From assembly GCF_011682235.2 (NCBI RefSeq), contig NZ_CP076718.1, positions 1,455,183 through 1,519,182 of the forward strand: a stretch of 64,000 bases of DNA, given 5' to 3'. The notes beneath the pieces were generated by a model. It was not told where the DNA came from. It saw nothing but the letters and a program-made list of their open reading frames with translations, and did no database searches. This DNA is from Rhodocaloribacter litoris (GTDB lineage: Bacteria > Bacteroidota > Rhodothermia > Rhodothermales > ISCAR-4553). Made by a program: the position numbers and the translations under genes. Shown here one piece after another: positions 34,465 to 43,143 of the stretch; position 1 is the stretch's first letter; every line of letters starts with the position of its first letter.

Positions 34465-35334
34465 TTACCAGTCGAAGGGACTCGGCCGGCCGAGCAGTTC
34501 ATGCAGGCGCTGTTCGATAATGCGCTCGCGCAGGCGTTCGCGCTCGTTCATGCGCTCGCGCAGGGTCTGAAGCTGGGCTTCGAGCTGTGCGATTTCGCGG
34601 CGGCGGTTCTCCTGCTTGAGTTCGAAGATCTCGGCGAGCCGGGCCCGCAGCTGTTCGACCAGGGTCGTGCGGCGCCTGCCTTCCGGAAGGGACCGGATCT
34701 CCGCGGCCAGGCGCTGGGTCTCGCCCTCCATCTGCTGCTCGCGCATGAGGCGCTCGAAGAGGTGGTGGTCGTACCGGCGGACGTCGTCGAGATAGCTCTG
34801 CAACTCGATGCGCGGCAGTGCATCGGCGGCGCGGGCGGCGGCTTCGGCGTCGTCGCGAGCCTGCCGGAGCACCCGGTCGAGCTCCCGGGCCTGCCGCTGT
34901 TCCATCTCGTTGCTGAGCGCCTGCAGGGACCGCGCCCGGCTGCTCAGGGCCTCCACGTACTGCCGGTGCATGACGCCGAACGGCGCGTCGGCGGGTGCGA
35001 TGAACTCGAACTGGCCGGACGGTTTGAAAAACACAGCCACGCCCCGTTCTTCCGCCTCCTCGTCCCTTACCTCACGCAGGCCGCCGGCGTCGATCAGGTA
35101 GAGGATGCCGTTGATCTCCATGACGGCCTGGCTGTTGCCGGAGAAGGTCAGGTTGGCCTGCAGCCCTTCGAGGTTGAGCGAGGCCGGCAACCGGTCTTCG
35201 GGCAGCGGGCGACCGTCCAGGTACACCTTGCCGTCCCGTATGGCGAAGGTGTGGGTTTCCTGCGCCCGCACCGCCGGCGCGATGCCGGTCAGCGCGAGCA
35301 CCACCAGCAGGGCGATATGGATGTGTCGTTTCAT
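34465..35334 (-). CDS. Exported coiled-coil protein, paralogue of the next gene
   Basis: 289 aa from ATG at 35334 (MKRHIHIALLVVLALTGI); the longer open frame upstream is shadow. A signal peptide ending AVRAQ leads to FAIRDGKVYLDGRPLPED, a small folded region (YLIDAGGLREV, FKPSGQFEFIAP), then a long Arg/Glu/Gln-rich coiled coil from residue ~125 to the end, IIEQRLHELLGRPSPFDW. It shares N- and C-terminal signatures with the 33655-34422 product, so the pair arose by duplication. It is third in the sigma/anti-sigma operon (43 bp after the anti-sigma gene). No family was recognised. Confidence 0.82.
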   Translation of the reverse strand: MKRHIHIALLVVLALTGIAPAVRAQETHTFAIRDGKVYLDGRPLPEDRLPASLNLEGLQANLTFSGNSQAVMEINGILYLIDAGGLREVRDEEAEERGVAVFFKPSGQFEFIAPADAPFGVMHRQYVEALSSRARSLQALSNEMEQRQARELDRVLRQARDDAEAAARAADALPRIELQSYLDDVRRYDHHLFERLMREQQMEGETQRLAAEIRSLPEGRRRTTLVEQLRARLAEIFELKQENRRREIAQLEAQLQTLRERMNERERLRERIIEQRLHELLGRPSPFDW

Positions 35335-35377
35335 GGTCTCCGTCTCGTCCAAGTCTGCGGATTGTCGGCCCGGGATG

Positions 35378-36145
35378 TCACGGATGTTGATCGGGGATGC
35401 GCAGCGGCGTGTACCCGCCGCGTTCCCCGGCCTGCCGCAGGCCGGGCGTCGTTCCGGCGAAACCGGAGAGCATCTCGAGCGGCACGGCCGGTTCTCCCCA
35501 TTGCAGATCGGCGTTGCGGGCGCGGAGCGAGGCGATGCGGCGATGGAGGCGCCGCACGTCGTCGGCTTCGTCCCAGGCCAGGGCAGGCCCGGCGACCTGT
35601 GCGGCGGCGGCCAGCGTTCCGGCCGGCTGCGCGGCCGCCACGGGAGCGCCCGCCTCCCCGACGGCCACGGACTCCGGCACGGGCGGCACACGGGTTGTTC
35701 GATCCGCCGCGAGGGGCACGCCGGCCGTCGGTGTGCGCGCGGCGGCGTTCGCCTCGCCCGCCGGCGGCGCGGGTTTCGGGTCTGTGGGCCCGTGCACAGG
35801 GGCAACCAGGTAGGCCAGCCCGACGCCGAGGAGCACGGCCAGCGTCGCCGCGGCTCCGATCCATCGTCCGGCTCGCCGGGGGGCGCGTCGCGGCCCCCGG
35901 TCCGGGCGCGGCCCTCCGGGTGCGGCGCGTCGTTCCGGATGTGCTGCCGCGGCTACGACCCGCTCCAGCACCGCTGCATCCGGACGCGCCGGGGGCCACC
36001 GATCGAGGCGGGACTTGACCTCGCGCAGGGCTTCATACTCGGCCCGCAACGTCGCGTCTTCGAGCAGGCGACGCAGTTCCTCCGCGTCTTCGACCTCCCC
36101 GTAGAGGTGGCGCACGATATGTAGCCGCTCATCCATGGATCCCAT
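35378..36145 (-). CDS. Probable anti-sigma factor (single-pass membrane protein)
   Basis: 255 aa from ATG at 36145 (MGSMDERLHIVRHLYG); the second Met at 36136 is equally likely. The N-terminal ~70 residues are helical and acidic (VEDAEELRRLLEDATLRAEYEAL), typical of anti-sigma binding segments. An Arg/Pro-rich stretch leads to one membrane helix (WIGAAATLAVLLGVGLAYLV, ~95-115), and a Pro/Ala-rich periplasmic tail follows. It starts 15 bp after the ECF sigma gene, the usual position for its cognate anti-sigma. No zinc-binding HxxxCxxC motif was seen, so it is not a ZAS-type anti-sigma. Confidence 0.78.
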   Translation of the reverse strand: MGSMDERLHIVRHLYGEVEDAEELRRLLEDATLRAEYEALREVKSRLDRWPPARPDAAVLERVVAAAAHPERRAAPGGPRPDRGPRRAPRRAGRWIGAAATLAVLLGVGLAYLVAPVHGPTDPKPAPPAGEANAAARTPTAGVPLAADRTTRVPPVPESVAVGEAGAPVAAAQPAGTLAAAAQVAGPALAWDEADDVRRLHRRIASLRARNADLQWGEPAVPLEMLSGFAGTTPGLRQAGERGGYTPLRIPDQHP

Positions 36146-36160
36146 CCTGCGAAGAACCGG

Positions 36161-36766
36161 TCACGATGTCGCGGTCTCGGCCAGGCTCTTTTTTTTTGAC
36201 GCCGTCATGATCTTGCGAAGGTTCAGCAGCGCATAGCGCATCCGCCCCAGGGCGGTGTTGATCGAGCAACCGGTCAACTCGGCGATTTCCCGGAAGGTCA
36301 GTTCCGCATGGTGGCGGAGCAGGAGCACCTCGCGTTGCTCGGGCGGCAGGCGGTCGATGCAGGCGGCCAGGAAGTCGCCCTGCTCGCGACGGTGCAGGAG
36401 CTCGTCGGCGACCGGGGCTTCGTCCGGGAGGCGCTCCCAGAACGAGGCGCCGTCTTCGCCGCCGGGCGCGACGTCCTGCCACTTTTTGCGGCTGCGCAGG
36501 TGGTCGAGCGCCGCGTTGCGGGCGATCCGCATCACCCAGCCGAGCCACCGGCCCTGCTGCGTGTAGGAGCCGCGCCGGTTCTGCAGCGCCGCAATCACCC
36601 GGAGGAACGTCTCCTGAAACAGGTCGTCGGCCACGTCGGGATCGCGCACCATCCCCCGCAGGTAGCTGTAGACCCGTTCCTGGTGCCGCTCAACCAGCGC
36701 GCGGAAAGCATGCTGGTCCCCGCGTTCGAGGTAAGCCTCGACCAGTTGTTCGTCCGGTGGATGCAT
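36161..36766 (-). CDS. ECF-type RNA polymerase sigma factor
   Basis: 201 aa. It has sigma region 2 (FRALVERHQERVYSYLRGMV, then DVADDLFQETFLRVI and GWVMRIARNAALDHLR) and region 4 (LPPEQREVLLLRHHAELTFREIAELTGCS) with no region 3, the ECF layout. It directs polymerase to a small regulon, probably including its own operon, and should be held by the membrane protein encoded next. Near the 3' end is a run of nine A on the coding strand (36197-36189) coding for SKKKS, a site where slippage could change the last ten residues. Confidence 0.93.
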   Translation of the reverse strand: MHPPDEQLVEAYLERGDQHAFRALVERHQERVYSYLRGMVRDPDVADDLFQETFLRVIAALQNRRGSYTQQGRWLGWVMRIARNAALDHLRSRKKWQDVAPGGEDGASFWERLPDEAPVADELLHRREQGDFLAACIDRLPPEQREVLLLRHHAELTFREIAELTGCSINTALGRMRYALLNLRKIMTASKKKSLAETATS

Positions 36767-36881
36767 CCGCAGGGCTGGCGATCGCTTCGAAAACCCGGCT
36801 GACCGGTGCGCTATGTCCGACGTTCGCCCTATAGAACGGCGGGCGCACCGGGATTATTGCATCAGGCTATGGCGATACCGC

Positions 36882-36910
36882 AAAAAGGTTGCATGCCGGT
36901 GCGGACCGGC
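36882..36910 (-). terminator. Possible terminator downstream of radA
   Basis: On the minus strand GCCGGT-CCGC-ACCGGC (36910-36895) is followed, after eight bases, by a T5 run (36886-36882). The distance between stem and T run is longer than ideal, so this is tentative. Confidence 0.4.
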
Positions 36911-36913
36911 GGC

Positions 36914-38278
36914 TCAGAGCACCAGTTCCAGCACGGCATGCAGCCGTTCGGCGCCCGTGACGACCAGCCCTTTCGGGGCGCGAAGCCCTTTGAGGTTGTG
37001 CTTCGGCACGACGGCGCGCTCGAAACCGAGGCGGGCGGCCTCCTTCAGGCGCGGTTCGATCCGGCTGACGGTACGCAGTTCGCCCCCGAGCCCCACCTCG
37101 CCGATGAGCACCGTGCCCGTGTCGGCCGGGATGTCGCGGAAGGAGGAGGCCACGGCCACGACGACGCCCAGGTCGACGGCCGGCTCGCTCAGGCGCACCC
37201 CCCCGGCCACGTTGAGGAAGACGTCGTGCGTGGAGAGACGCAGGCCCTCACGCTTTTCGAGCACGGCCAGGAGCATCTGCAGGCGACGGTTGTCGAAGCC
37301 GGTGGCCGTGCGCTGCGGCGAGGGGTACGAGGTCGGCGCCACCAGTGCCTGGATCTCGACGAGGACGGGGCGCGTCCCTTCGAGGGCGCACACGACGGTC
37401 GAGCCGCTGACGCCATAGGTGCGCTGGGAGAGGAAGATCTCGCTGGGATTATGCACCTCGGCCAGGCCCGTCTCCCGCATCTCGAAGACCCCGATCTCGT
37501 TCGTCGAGCCGAAGCGGTTCTTGACGGCGCGGAGAATGCGGTAGGCATGGTGGCGGTCCCCTTCGAGGTAGAGGACCGTGTCCACCATGTGTTCGAGCAC
37601 GCGCGGGCCGGCGATGGCCCCCTCCTTCGTCACGTGGCCGACGAGGAAGGCGGGCAGGTCCATCCGTTTGGCCAGCTGGATCAGGGCCGCTGCGCTCTCG
37701 CGGACCTGGCTCACCGACCCCGGCGCGCTCTCGATGTCGGGCCGGAAGAGGGTCTGGATCGAGTCGACGACGAGCAGGTCCGGTGCCGTCTCCCGGGCGG
37801 CGGCCACGATGGCCTCGACGTTCGTTTCGGCCAGGAGCAGCAGCGCGTCCGTCTCGACGCCGAGCCGCCGGGCACGCAGCTTCACCTGCCGGGGGGATTC
37901 TTCCCCGGTAACGTACAGCAGGCGTCGTTGCGGAAGGTACTTGCCCAGCTCGGTCATGAGGGTGCTTTTGCCGATGCCGGGATCTCCGGCCAGGAGCGTG
38001 ACCGAGCCGTGCATGATGCCCCCGCCCATCACCCGGTCGAACTCCTCCACGCCGGTGCGCAGCCGCGTCTCCTCGCCCAGCGCTACCTCCGAAAGGGGCA
38101 GGGGGCGGTCCGGCTCCGTGGCCGGGCCGGGCACCCGTGCCACGCGGGCCTTCACCGGCGAGGGCGCCACTTCTTCCACGAAGGTGTTCCACGCCTCACA
38201 CGAGGGGCACTTACCGAGCCATCGCGGGGCCGCATGGCCGCACGCCTGGCAAACGTATCGGGTCTGGCTTCGGGGCAT
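36914..38278 (-). CDS. radA: DNA repair protein RadA (Sms)
   Basis: 454 aa from ATG at 38278 (MPRSQTRYVCQACG). It has an N-terminal four-Cys zinc finger (CQACGHAAPRWLGKCPSC), a RecA-like ATPase with Walker A GDPGIGKSTL (~residue 102) and Walker B LLVVDSIQTL, the RadA-specific VKNRFGSTNEIGVFEM block with the KNRFG motif, and a C-terminal Lon-protease-like domain with GEVGLGGELR. It drives branch migration in recombinational repair. The length is normal. It is divergent from the mla genes. Confidence 0.96.
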   Translation of the reverse strand: MPRSQTRYVCQACGHAAPRWLGKCPSCEAWNTFVEEVAPSPVKARVARVPGPATEPDRPLPLSEVALGEETRLRTGVEEFDRVMGGGIMHGSVTLLAGDPGIGKSTLMTELGKYLPQRRLLYVTGEESPRQVKLRARRLGVETDALLLLAETNVEAIVAAARETAPDLLVVDSIQTLFRPDIESAPGSVSQVRESAAALIQLAKRMDLPAFLVGHVTKEGAIAGPRVLEHMVDTVLYLEGDRHHAYRILRAVKNRFGSTNEIGVFEMRETGLAEVHNPSEIFLSQRTYGVSGSTVVCALEGTRPVLVEIQALVAPTSYPSPQRTATGFDNRRLQMLLAVLEKREGLRLSTHDVFLNVAGGVRLSEPAVDLGVVVAVASSFRDIPADTGTVLIGEVGLGGELRTVSRIEPRLKEAARLGFERAVVPKHNLKGLRAPKGLVVTGAERLHAVLELVL

Positions 38279-38618
38279 GAGGAATCGCTGGACGCGTGAC
38301 ACGTTGAGACGTTGCACGTTCGGGAAGGGCGGCCGGTCCTCCCGGGCAACGGAGGCCCCGCCCTTCCGCACGATCGTTACGTTCTCCGGCATCCGGGCGG
38401 CCTACGGAGCGGGCCCCGTAACGAAGCCACATGCCGGCCGTCTCAGGCAAAGATACGCCACAGGCTGACAGCCCGTTGTCATGGCCCGGCACGACCTTTC
38501 CGGCAGCGGGGAAATAACATAGTTTTCATCCGTAAAAGCATCCGCCCGGCCCGCCCCGGCGTAGGAAAGGCATTCCGGCGTACCCACCCCGATCACCCGC
38601 CAACCACCCGCCGCCCGC
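38279..38618. promoter_or_regulatory. 340-bp radA/mlaE divergent region with radA promoter element and stem-loop
   Basis: On the minus strand TATCTTTG (38455-38448) matches the Bacteroidota -7 consensus TAnnTTTG for radA. Downstream of it, GGAAGGGCGG (38323-38332) and CCGCCCTTCC (38358-38367) form a 10-bp stem with an inner CCTCC/GGAGG stem, placing a stable hairpin in the presumed radA 5' leader. A GCGTGACAC-type imperfect palindrome (38289-38305) lies just upstream of the radA start. No gene was seen here. Confidence 0.5.
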
Positions 38619-39383
38619 ATGGCATCGCTTGCGACGTTTTTGCTCGAACCGGTCTCGGCGCTGGGCCGGTATGCCCTGCTCCTGTGGCACGCCTTCGGCT
38701 CGTTGCGCGAGTTCAGCATTTACCGCAAGAACCTCGCCGATCAGATGATACGGGTCGGGATCGACTCGATCCCGATCGTGGCGCTGGCGGCGGCCTTCTC
38801 GGGTGCGGTGACCACCGTGCAGACGGCCTACCAGCTCGTCTCGCCCTTCATTCCCCGCACCATCATCGGCTCGATCGTCGTCCCGTCGATGATTCTGGAG
38901 CTGGGTGCGGTGGTGACGGGTTTCATTCTGGCCGGGCGGGTGGGCGCCCGCATCGCGGCGGAACTGGGTACGATGCGCGTCACCGAGCAGATCGACGCGC
39001 TCGAAGCGATGGGCCTCAACTCCGTCGGCTACCTGATCGTCCCGCGCGTGCTGGCCGGTGTCATCATGTTCCCCGTGCTCTACGTAACGGCCTGCTTCGT
39101 GGGCATCACCGGCGGCCTGTTCGTCGGCTCCCTCAGCGGCTACGTCACGACGGGCGAGTTCATCGACGGAGCCCGCGAGTTCTTCCAGCCCTTCGATCCG
39201 ATCTTCGGCACGATCAAGTCGCTGGTCTTCGGTTTTCTGATCACGTCGATCTCCTGCTACAAGGGCTACTTCACCGGCGGCGGAGCCGAGGGGGTCGGGC
39301 AAAGCACCACCGAAGCGGCCGTCACGAGCTGCGTCTACATCCTGCTGGCCGACCTCGTACTGGCCGCCACGCTGCTCTCCTGA
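38619..39383 (+). CDS. mlaE: MlaE-type ABC permease (phospholipid transport)
   Basis: 254 aa. The five-helix MlaE permease fold is visible, with the family blocks IPIVALAAAFSGAVTTVQTAYQ, LGAVVTGFILAGRVGARIAAELG, VTEQIDALEAMGLNSVGYLIVPR and GVGQSTTEAAVTSC. Together with MlaF and MlaD it moves phospholipids between the inner and outer membranes, keeping outer-leaflet asymmetry. It is first in a three-gene operon, 18 bp before mlaF. Confidence 0.95.
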   Translation: MASLATFLLEPVSALGRYALLLWHAFGSLREFSIYRKNLADQMIRVGIDSIPIVALAAAFSGAVTTVQTAYQLVSPFIPRTIIGSIVVPSMILELGAVVTGFILAGRVGARIAAELGTMRVTEQIDALEAMGLNSVGYLIVPRVLAGVIMFPVLYVTACFVGITGGLFVGSLSGYVTTGEFIDGAREFFQPFDPIFGTIKSLVFGFLITSISCYKGYFTGGGAEGVGQSTTEAAVTSCVYILLADLVLAATLLS

Positions 39384-39401
39384 CCGTCCTTCCGCCCCGG
39401 C

Positions 39402-40163
39402 ATGATCGAAGTCGACCACATATACAAGAGCTTCAACGGCAAATCCGTGCTCGAGGACGTCTCGCTGACGATCCACGACGGCGAGACGCTGGCGATCATC
39501 GGGCGCAGCGGCTCGGGCAAGAGCGTGCTGATGAAACACCTGATCGGCCTGCTCAAACCGGACCGCGGCCGCGTCCTGGTCGACGGCGTGGACATCGACG
39601 CGATCTCCTATGACGAGCTCCGGCAAATCCGTCGCCAGTTCGGGGTACTCTTCCAGGGTGGGGCCCTCTTCGACTCGATGAACGCCTTCGAGAACGTGGC
39701 CTTCCCGCTGCGTACCTTCACGAACATGAGCGAGTCCGAGATCCGTCGCGAGGTGCAGCAATGCCTGGAGATGGTCCAGCTTCCGGACGTCGGGTCGAAG
39801 ATGCCGGCCGAGCTTTCCGGCGGGATGCGCAAGCGGGTGGCTCTGGCCCGCGCCGTGGCCCTGCGGCCCCGCTACGTGATTTACGATGAGCCGACGAGCG
39901 GCCTCGACCCGGAGACCTCGAACACCATCGACGAACTGATCAAGAGCCTCACCGACCAGTTGCACATGACCAACATCGTCGTCACGCACGACATGCATTC
40001 GGTGCTCTCGATTGCCGACCGGGCCGCTTTCATCTACCAGGGCCGGATGCACTGGGTCGGCACGGTCGAGGAGTTGCACGAGAGTGACGACGACGTGCTG
40101 CTGCGTTTCGTACGGGCCAACGAGTACCAGATCGGCCGTCCCTCGGCCCTGCGTACCGGTTGA
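39402..40163 (+). CDS. mlaF: MlaF-type ABC ATPase
   Basis: 253 aa. It has Walker A GRSGSGKS (residues 34-41), the Q-loop region RRQFGVLFQGGALFDSM typical of MlaF, the signature LSGGMRKRVALARA, Walker B YVIYDEPTSGLDP and the switch His in IVVTHDMHSV. It powers the MlaE permease for lipid trafficking. It lies between mlaE and mlaD in the same orientation. Confidence 0.95.
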   Translation: MIEVDHIYKSFNGKSVLEDVSLTIHDGETLAIIGRSGSGKSVLMKHLIGLLKPDRGRVLVDGVDIDAISYDELRQIRRQFGVLFQGGALFDSMNAFENVAFPLRTFTNMSESEIRREVQQCLEMVQLPDVGSKMPAELSGGMRKRVALARAVALRPRYVIYDEPTSGLDPETSNTIDELIKSLTDQLHMTNIVVTHDMHSVLSIADRAAFIYQGRMHWVGTVEELHESDDDVLLRFVRANEYQIGRPSALRTG

Positions 40164-40217
40164 GCCACCGTCGGGCGGATACGTCCCCCTCCCCCGTTCA
40201 CCCTTACGCGGACATCA

Positions 40218-41150
40218 ATGCGATACGCGAAAGAGCTCAAAGTCGGCCTGTCCATCCTGATCGCCGCGGTGATCTTCATCCTGGGCGTCCGTTTCTTCGA
40301 GGATCTGCCGCTGTTCCGGGGCACGATGAGCCTGGAGACGGCCTTCGAGAACGCCGGCGGCCTCATCGCCGGCAACACCGTACGGATCAACGGGGTCGTC
40401 GTCGGTTCGGTGGATGAGGTCCGGCTCGACCCGGCTTCGAACCGGGTCCGCGTGCGCTTCCACGTCGACAGCGGCATCAAGGTGCCCGAGGGCTCACGCA
40501 CCCGGATCTCCGGCTTCGACGCCCTGAACGTCGTCCGGCTGGACCTGCTGCTCGGCCCGCCCGGGAACCCGCCCATCCCGGAGGGCGGCTTCGTCCCGAG
40601 CGAGACCGGCACGGACCTGCTCGGCACGCTGACCGACCGCGCCCCGGCCCTCGTCGACCGCGTCGACAGCGTCCTCGTGGGCCTCGATGCCACGCTCACC
40701 GGCACACGCGCCCTGCTCAACGATCCCGGAAGCGACCTCCGGCAGACGCTGGCCGCCCTGCGCACCAGCCTCGGCACCCTGAACGCCTTCCTCCGCTCCG
40801 AGCAGGGCCGGATGCGCCGGGTCCTCGAGAACACCGAGGCCCTCACGGCCGGCCTCAACGACGTCGTCGCCGAACAGGGCGACTCCCTCGGCGTCGTCGT
40901 GCACAACCTCAACGGCGTGCTCGCCCGGCTCGACCGCAACCTGGCCGCCTTCGAGTCCACCACGGCCGCCCTCGACGAGGTCATCGCCCGCCTCAACCGG
41001 GGGGAGGGCACCCTGGGCCGCCTCCTGGCCGACGATACCCTCTACTTCAAGCTCGACGCCACCCTCACCAACCTGAACAACCTGGTGACGGAGTTCCAGG
41101 CGCACCCGCGTAAATACCTGCGCGAGTTAAAGCTGATCGATATCTTCTGA
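40218..41150 (+). CDS. mlaD: MlaD-type MCE-domain protein
   Basis: 310 aa. One N-terminal membrane helix (VGLSILIAAVIFILGVRFF) is followed by an MCE domain (~residues 38-115; FENAGGLIAGNTVRINGVVVG, VRVRFHVDSGIKVPEGSRTRI) and a long helical tail with heptad-like Leu spacing. MCE rings bind and shuttle lipids between the permease and outer-membrane acceptors. The tail is longer than in E. coli MlaD, as in many Bacteroidota homologues. It is last of the mlaEFD set. Confidence 0.93.
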   Translation: MRYAKELKVGLSILIAAVIFILGVRFFEDLPLFRGTMSLETAFENAGGLIAGNTVRINGVVVGSVDEVRLDPASNRVRVRFHVDSGIKVPEGSRTRISGFDALNVVRLDLLLGPPGNPPIPEGGFVPSETGTDLLGTLTDRAPALVDRVDSVLVGLDATLTGTRALLNDPGSDLRQTLAALRTSLGTLNAFLRSEQGRMRRVLENTEALTAGLNDVVAEQGDSLGVVVHNLNGVLARLDRNLAAFESTTAALDEVIARLNRGEGTLGRLLADDTLYFKLDATLTNLNNLVTEFQAHPRKYLRELKLIDIF

Positions 41151-41204
41151 GTCCCGCCGCTACCCGTACACGAAAACACCCCCGAGGTCAAACGCGACGT
41201 GCCG

Positions 41205-41759
41205 ATGCCCTCCTACGACGACGCGCTGACGCTTTTCCACGAATGGACGCAGGGGGAGAGCCTGCGGCGCCATGCCTATGCCGTGGAGGCGGCCATGGGC
41301 CACTACGCACGCCTCTTTGGCGAGGACGAGACGCTCTGGCGCATCACCGGGCTGCTGCACGACATGGACTACGAGCGGCACCCGACGCCCGAGGAACACC
41401 CGTATGTGGGCACGCGGGTGCTGCGCGCGGCGGGCTACCCGGACGAGGTGATCGAGGCCATCCTGGGACACGCCGAGTACACCGGCACCCCGCGCACGAC
41501 GCGCCTGGCCAAAACCCTCTTTGCCGTGGACGAGCTGGCCGGCTTCATCACGGCGGTGGCCTACGTCCGCCCGACCGGGCTGGCGGACCTGACGCCGAAA
41601 TCGGTCAAGAAGAAACTCAAGGACAAGGCCTTCGCCGCCGCGGTCAGCCGGGAGGACATCCGCCGGGGCGCCGAGGAACTGGGCCTCGACCTGGACACCC
41701 ACATCGCCAACGTCATCGCCGGGATGCAGGCCGACGCCGAACGGCTCGGCTTCGGGTGA
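41205..41759 (+). CDS. HD-domain phosphohydrolase-like protein
   Basis: 184 aa from ATG at 41205 (MPSYDDALTLFHEW); a GTG two codons upstream is possible. The HD superfamily metal motif is present: RRHAYAVEAAMGHYA (His), GLLHDMDYERHP (HD), ILGHAEY (second His) and LFAVDELAGFI (Asp). Such small HD proteins hydrolyse nucleotides or phosphoesters in the cytoplasm. It follows mlaD by 54 bp and may be co-transcribed, but the link to lipid transport is unclear. Confidence 0.88.
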   Translation: MPSYDDALTLFHEWTQGESLRRHAYAVEAAMGHYARLFGEDETLWRITGLLHDMDYERHPTPEEHPYVGTRVLRAAGYPDEVIEAILGHAEYTGTPRTTRLAKTLFAVDELAGFITAVAYVRPTGLADLTPKSVKKKLKDKAFAAAVSREDIRRGAEELGLDLDTHIANVIAGMQADAERLGFG

Positions 41760-41838
41760 GCCCCCCGGCGGAACGCAGGCCGTCGTGCGCTCGTCCGTAG
41801 ACACGACGTTCCCCGCACGACGTGCAGCACGCCATCGT

Positions 41839-43032
41839 ATGCCCCAGGAGCCTTCATCCCCGCCCCCCGTCCCGGAGCCGGACACCCCGGAACCGGCGGT
41901 GCCCGCCGCCTCGGTTCCCGAAGCCCGGGAGATCACCCGGGCGCGGGCACGGGATCTGCGGGACCTCCTGGCCCGGTACGTCCGCCGCCACCTGCCTCCG
42001 AGGCCCCCCGCCCACCCCCGCATCGAGGAACCACCCCGGCTCGTGGGCACCCACGCCCGGCTGCTGCCCTTCCTTCGCCTCGTCCCCCTTCTGCTCGCCC
42101 TGCTCTTCGGCTTCTCGTTCGTCTGGGACTTCCCCGGCATGACGGCCACCGCCTTCGGCCGCACGCTGGCCCTCGACGGCCTCCTGCGCATCCTCTCGGT
42201 GAGCGGCCTCATCGGCTTCGCCACCAACTGGCTGGCCATCACGATGCTGTTCCACCCGCGCCGCAAGCGCCCGGTCTTCGGGCAGGGGCTCATCCCGGCG
42301 CAGCGTGAGCGCATCGTCTACCGGCTCGCCCGGGCCGTCTCCGAAGAGCTGATCAACGAGGAGATCATCAAGCAGAAGATCGAGGAGCACGAGATCATCC
42401 CGAAATACCGCGAGATGGCCCTCCGGGTGACGCGCGGCGTGATCGAGGACCCCGGCTTCCGGACCGAGCTGAAGGCGCTCACGGCCGACTACGTGGAGCG
42501 CGTGCTCGCCTCCGAGGCCGTGCGGCGGCGTCTCAATGAACTCATCGTGCAGAAGATCGAGGAACACGCCGGGGACGGCCTGGGCGGCCTGGCGCTCAAA
42601 GCCTACCGGTTCCTGAACGAAGAAGACTTCAAACGCCGCATCGACCGGGCCATCCACAACCTGCCGGCCTCCCTGGATGCCGTCCTCGATGAGTTCGACC
42701 ACCTGCTCGACCGCGTCCCCGTCCTGATCGAGGCCCGGGCCGAAGACATCGAAGCCTGGGCCACCCGCCTCGTGCTCGGCTTCGTCGAAAACCTGGACGT
42801 CCACACGATGATCATGAGCAACATGATGCAGTACGACGAGCGCCGGCTCGAGGACCTGCTCAAAAAGACGACCAACGAGCAACTCAACTACATTAAATAC
42901 CTGGGCGGGGTGCTGGGCTTTTTCGGCGGGCTCGTCATCTGGGAACCGCTGCTGGCCCTGGCCGCCTTCGGCGCACTTGGCCTCCTGCTCTGGACCGTCG
43001 ACGCCGCCCTCTTCCGCCTGACCGGGCGGTGA
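41839..43032 (+). CDS. DUF445-family membrane protein
   Basis: 397 aa from ATG at 41839 (MPQEPSSPPPVPEPD). A Pro-rich N-terminal region is followed by a membrane hairpin (LLPFLRLVPLLLALLFGFSF), then the DUF445 block GFATNWLAITMLFHPRRKRP and GLIPAQRERIVYRLARAVSEEL. A long amphipathic helical region and a C-terminal membrane hairpin (GGVLGFFGGLVIWEPLLALA) follow. DUF445 proteins are inner-membrane proteins with a periplasmic or cytoplasmic helical bundle; function is not established. It is 79 bp downstream of the HD gene. Confidence 0.88.
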   Translation: MPQEPSSPPPVPEPDTPEPAVPAASVPEAREITRARARDLRDLLARYVRRHLPPRPPAHPRIEEPPRLVGTHARLLPFLRLVPLLLALLFGFSFVWDFPGMTATAFGRTLALDGLLRILSVSGLIGFATNWLAITMLFHPRRKRPVFGQGLIPAQRERIVYRLARAVSEELINEEIIKQKIEEHEIIPKYREMALRVTRGVIEDPGFRTELKALTADYVERVLASEAVRRRLNELIVQKIEEHAGDGLGGLALKAYRFLNEEDFKRRIDRAIHNLPASLDAVLDEFDHLLDRVPVLIEARAEDIEAWATRLVLGFVENLDVHTMIMSNMMQYDERRLEDLLKKTTNEQLNYIKYLGGVLGFFGGLVIWEPLLALAAFGALGLLLWTVDAALFRLTGR

Positions 43033-43067
43033 ACGCCTCCGGAGACATCTCGAAAGCGGTCCCGGCA

Positions 43068-43105
43068 TTTTGGAAACGTTCCCAAAACAGAAAGGAAGCG
43101 CTTCC
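43068..43105 (+). promoter_or_regulatory. Two LacI-type operator palindromes upstream of the outer-membrane operon
   Basis: TTTTGGAAACGTTCCCAAAA (43068-43087) is a near-perfect palindrome. GGAAGCGCTTCC (43094-43105, flanked by AAA and AAAA) is perfect. Centres are 22 bp apart, about two helix turns. Both fit the GGAArCGyTTCC pattern of LacI/GalR-family operators. No lacI-type gene is in the window, so the regulator is elsewhere. Confidence 0.6.
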
Positions 43106-43143
43106 AAAATCGCGCAACCCTCCCCCTGGGACGGATACCGTTT

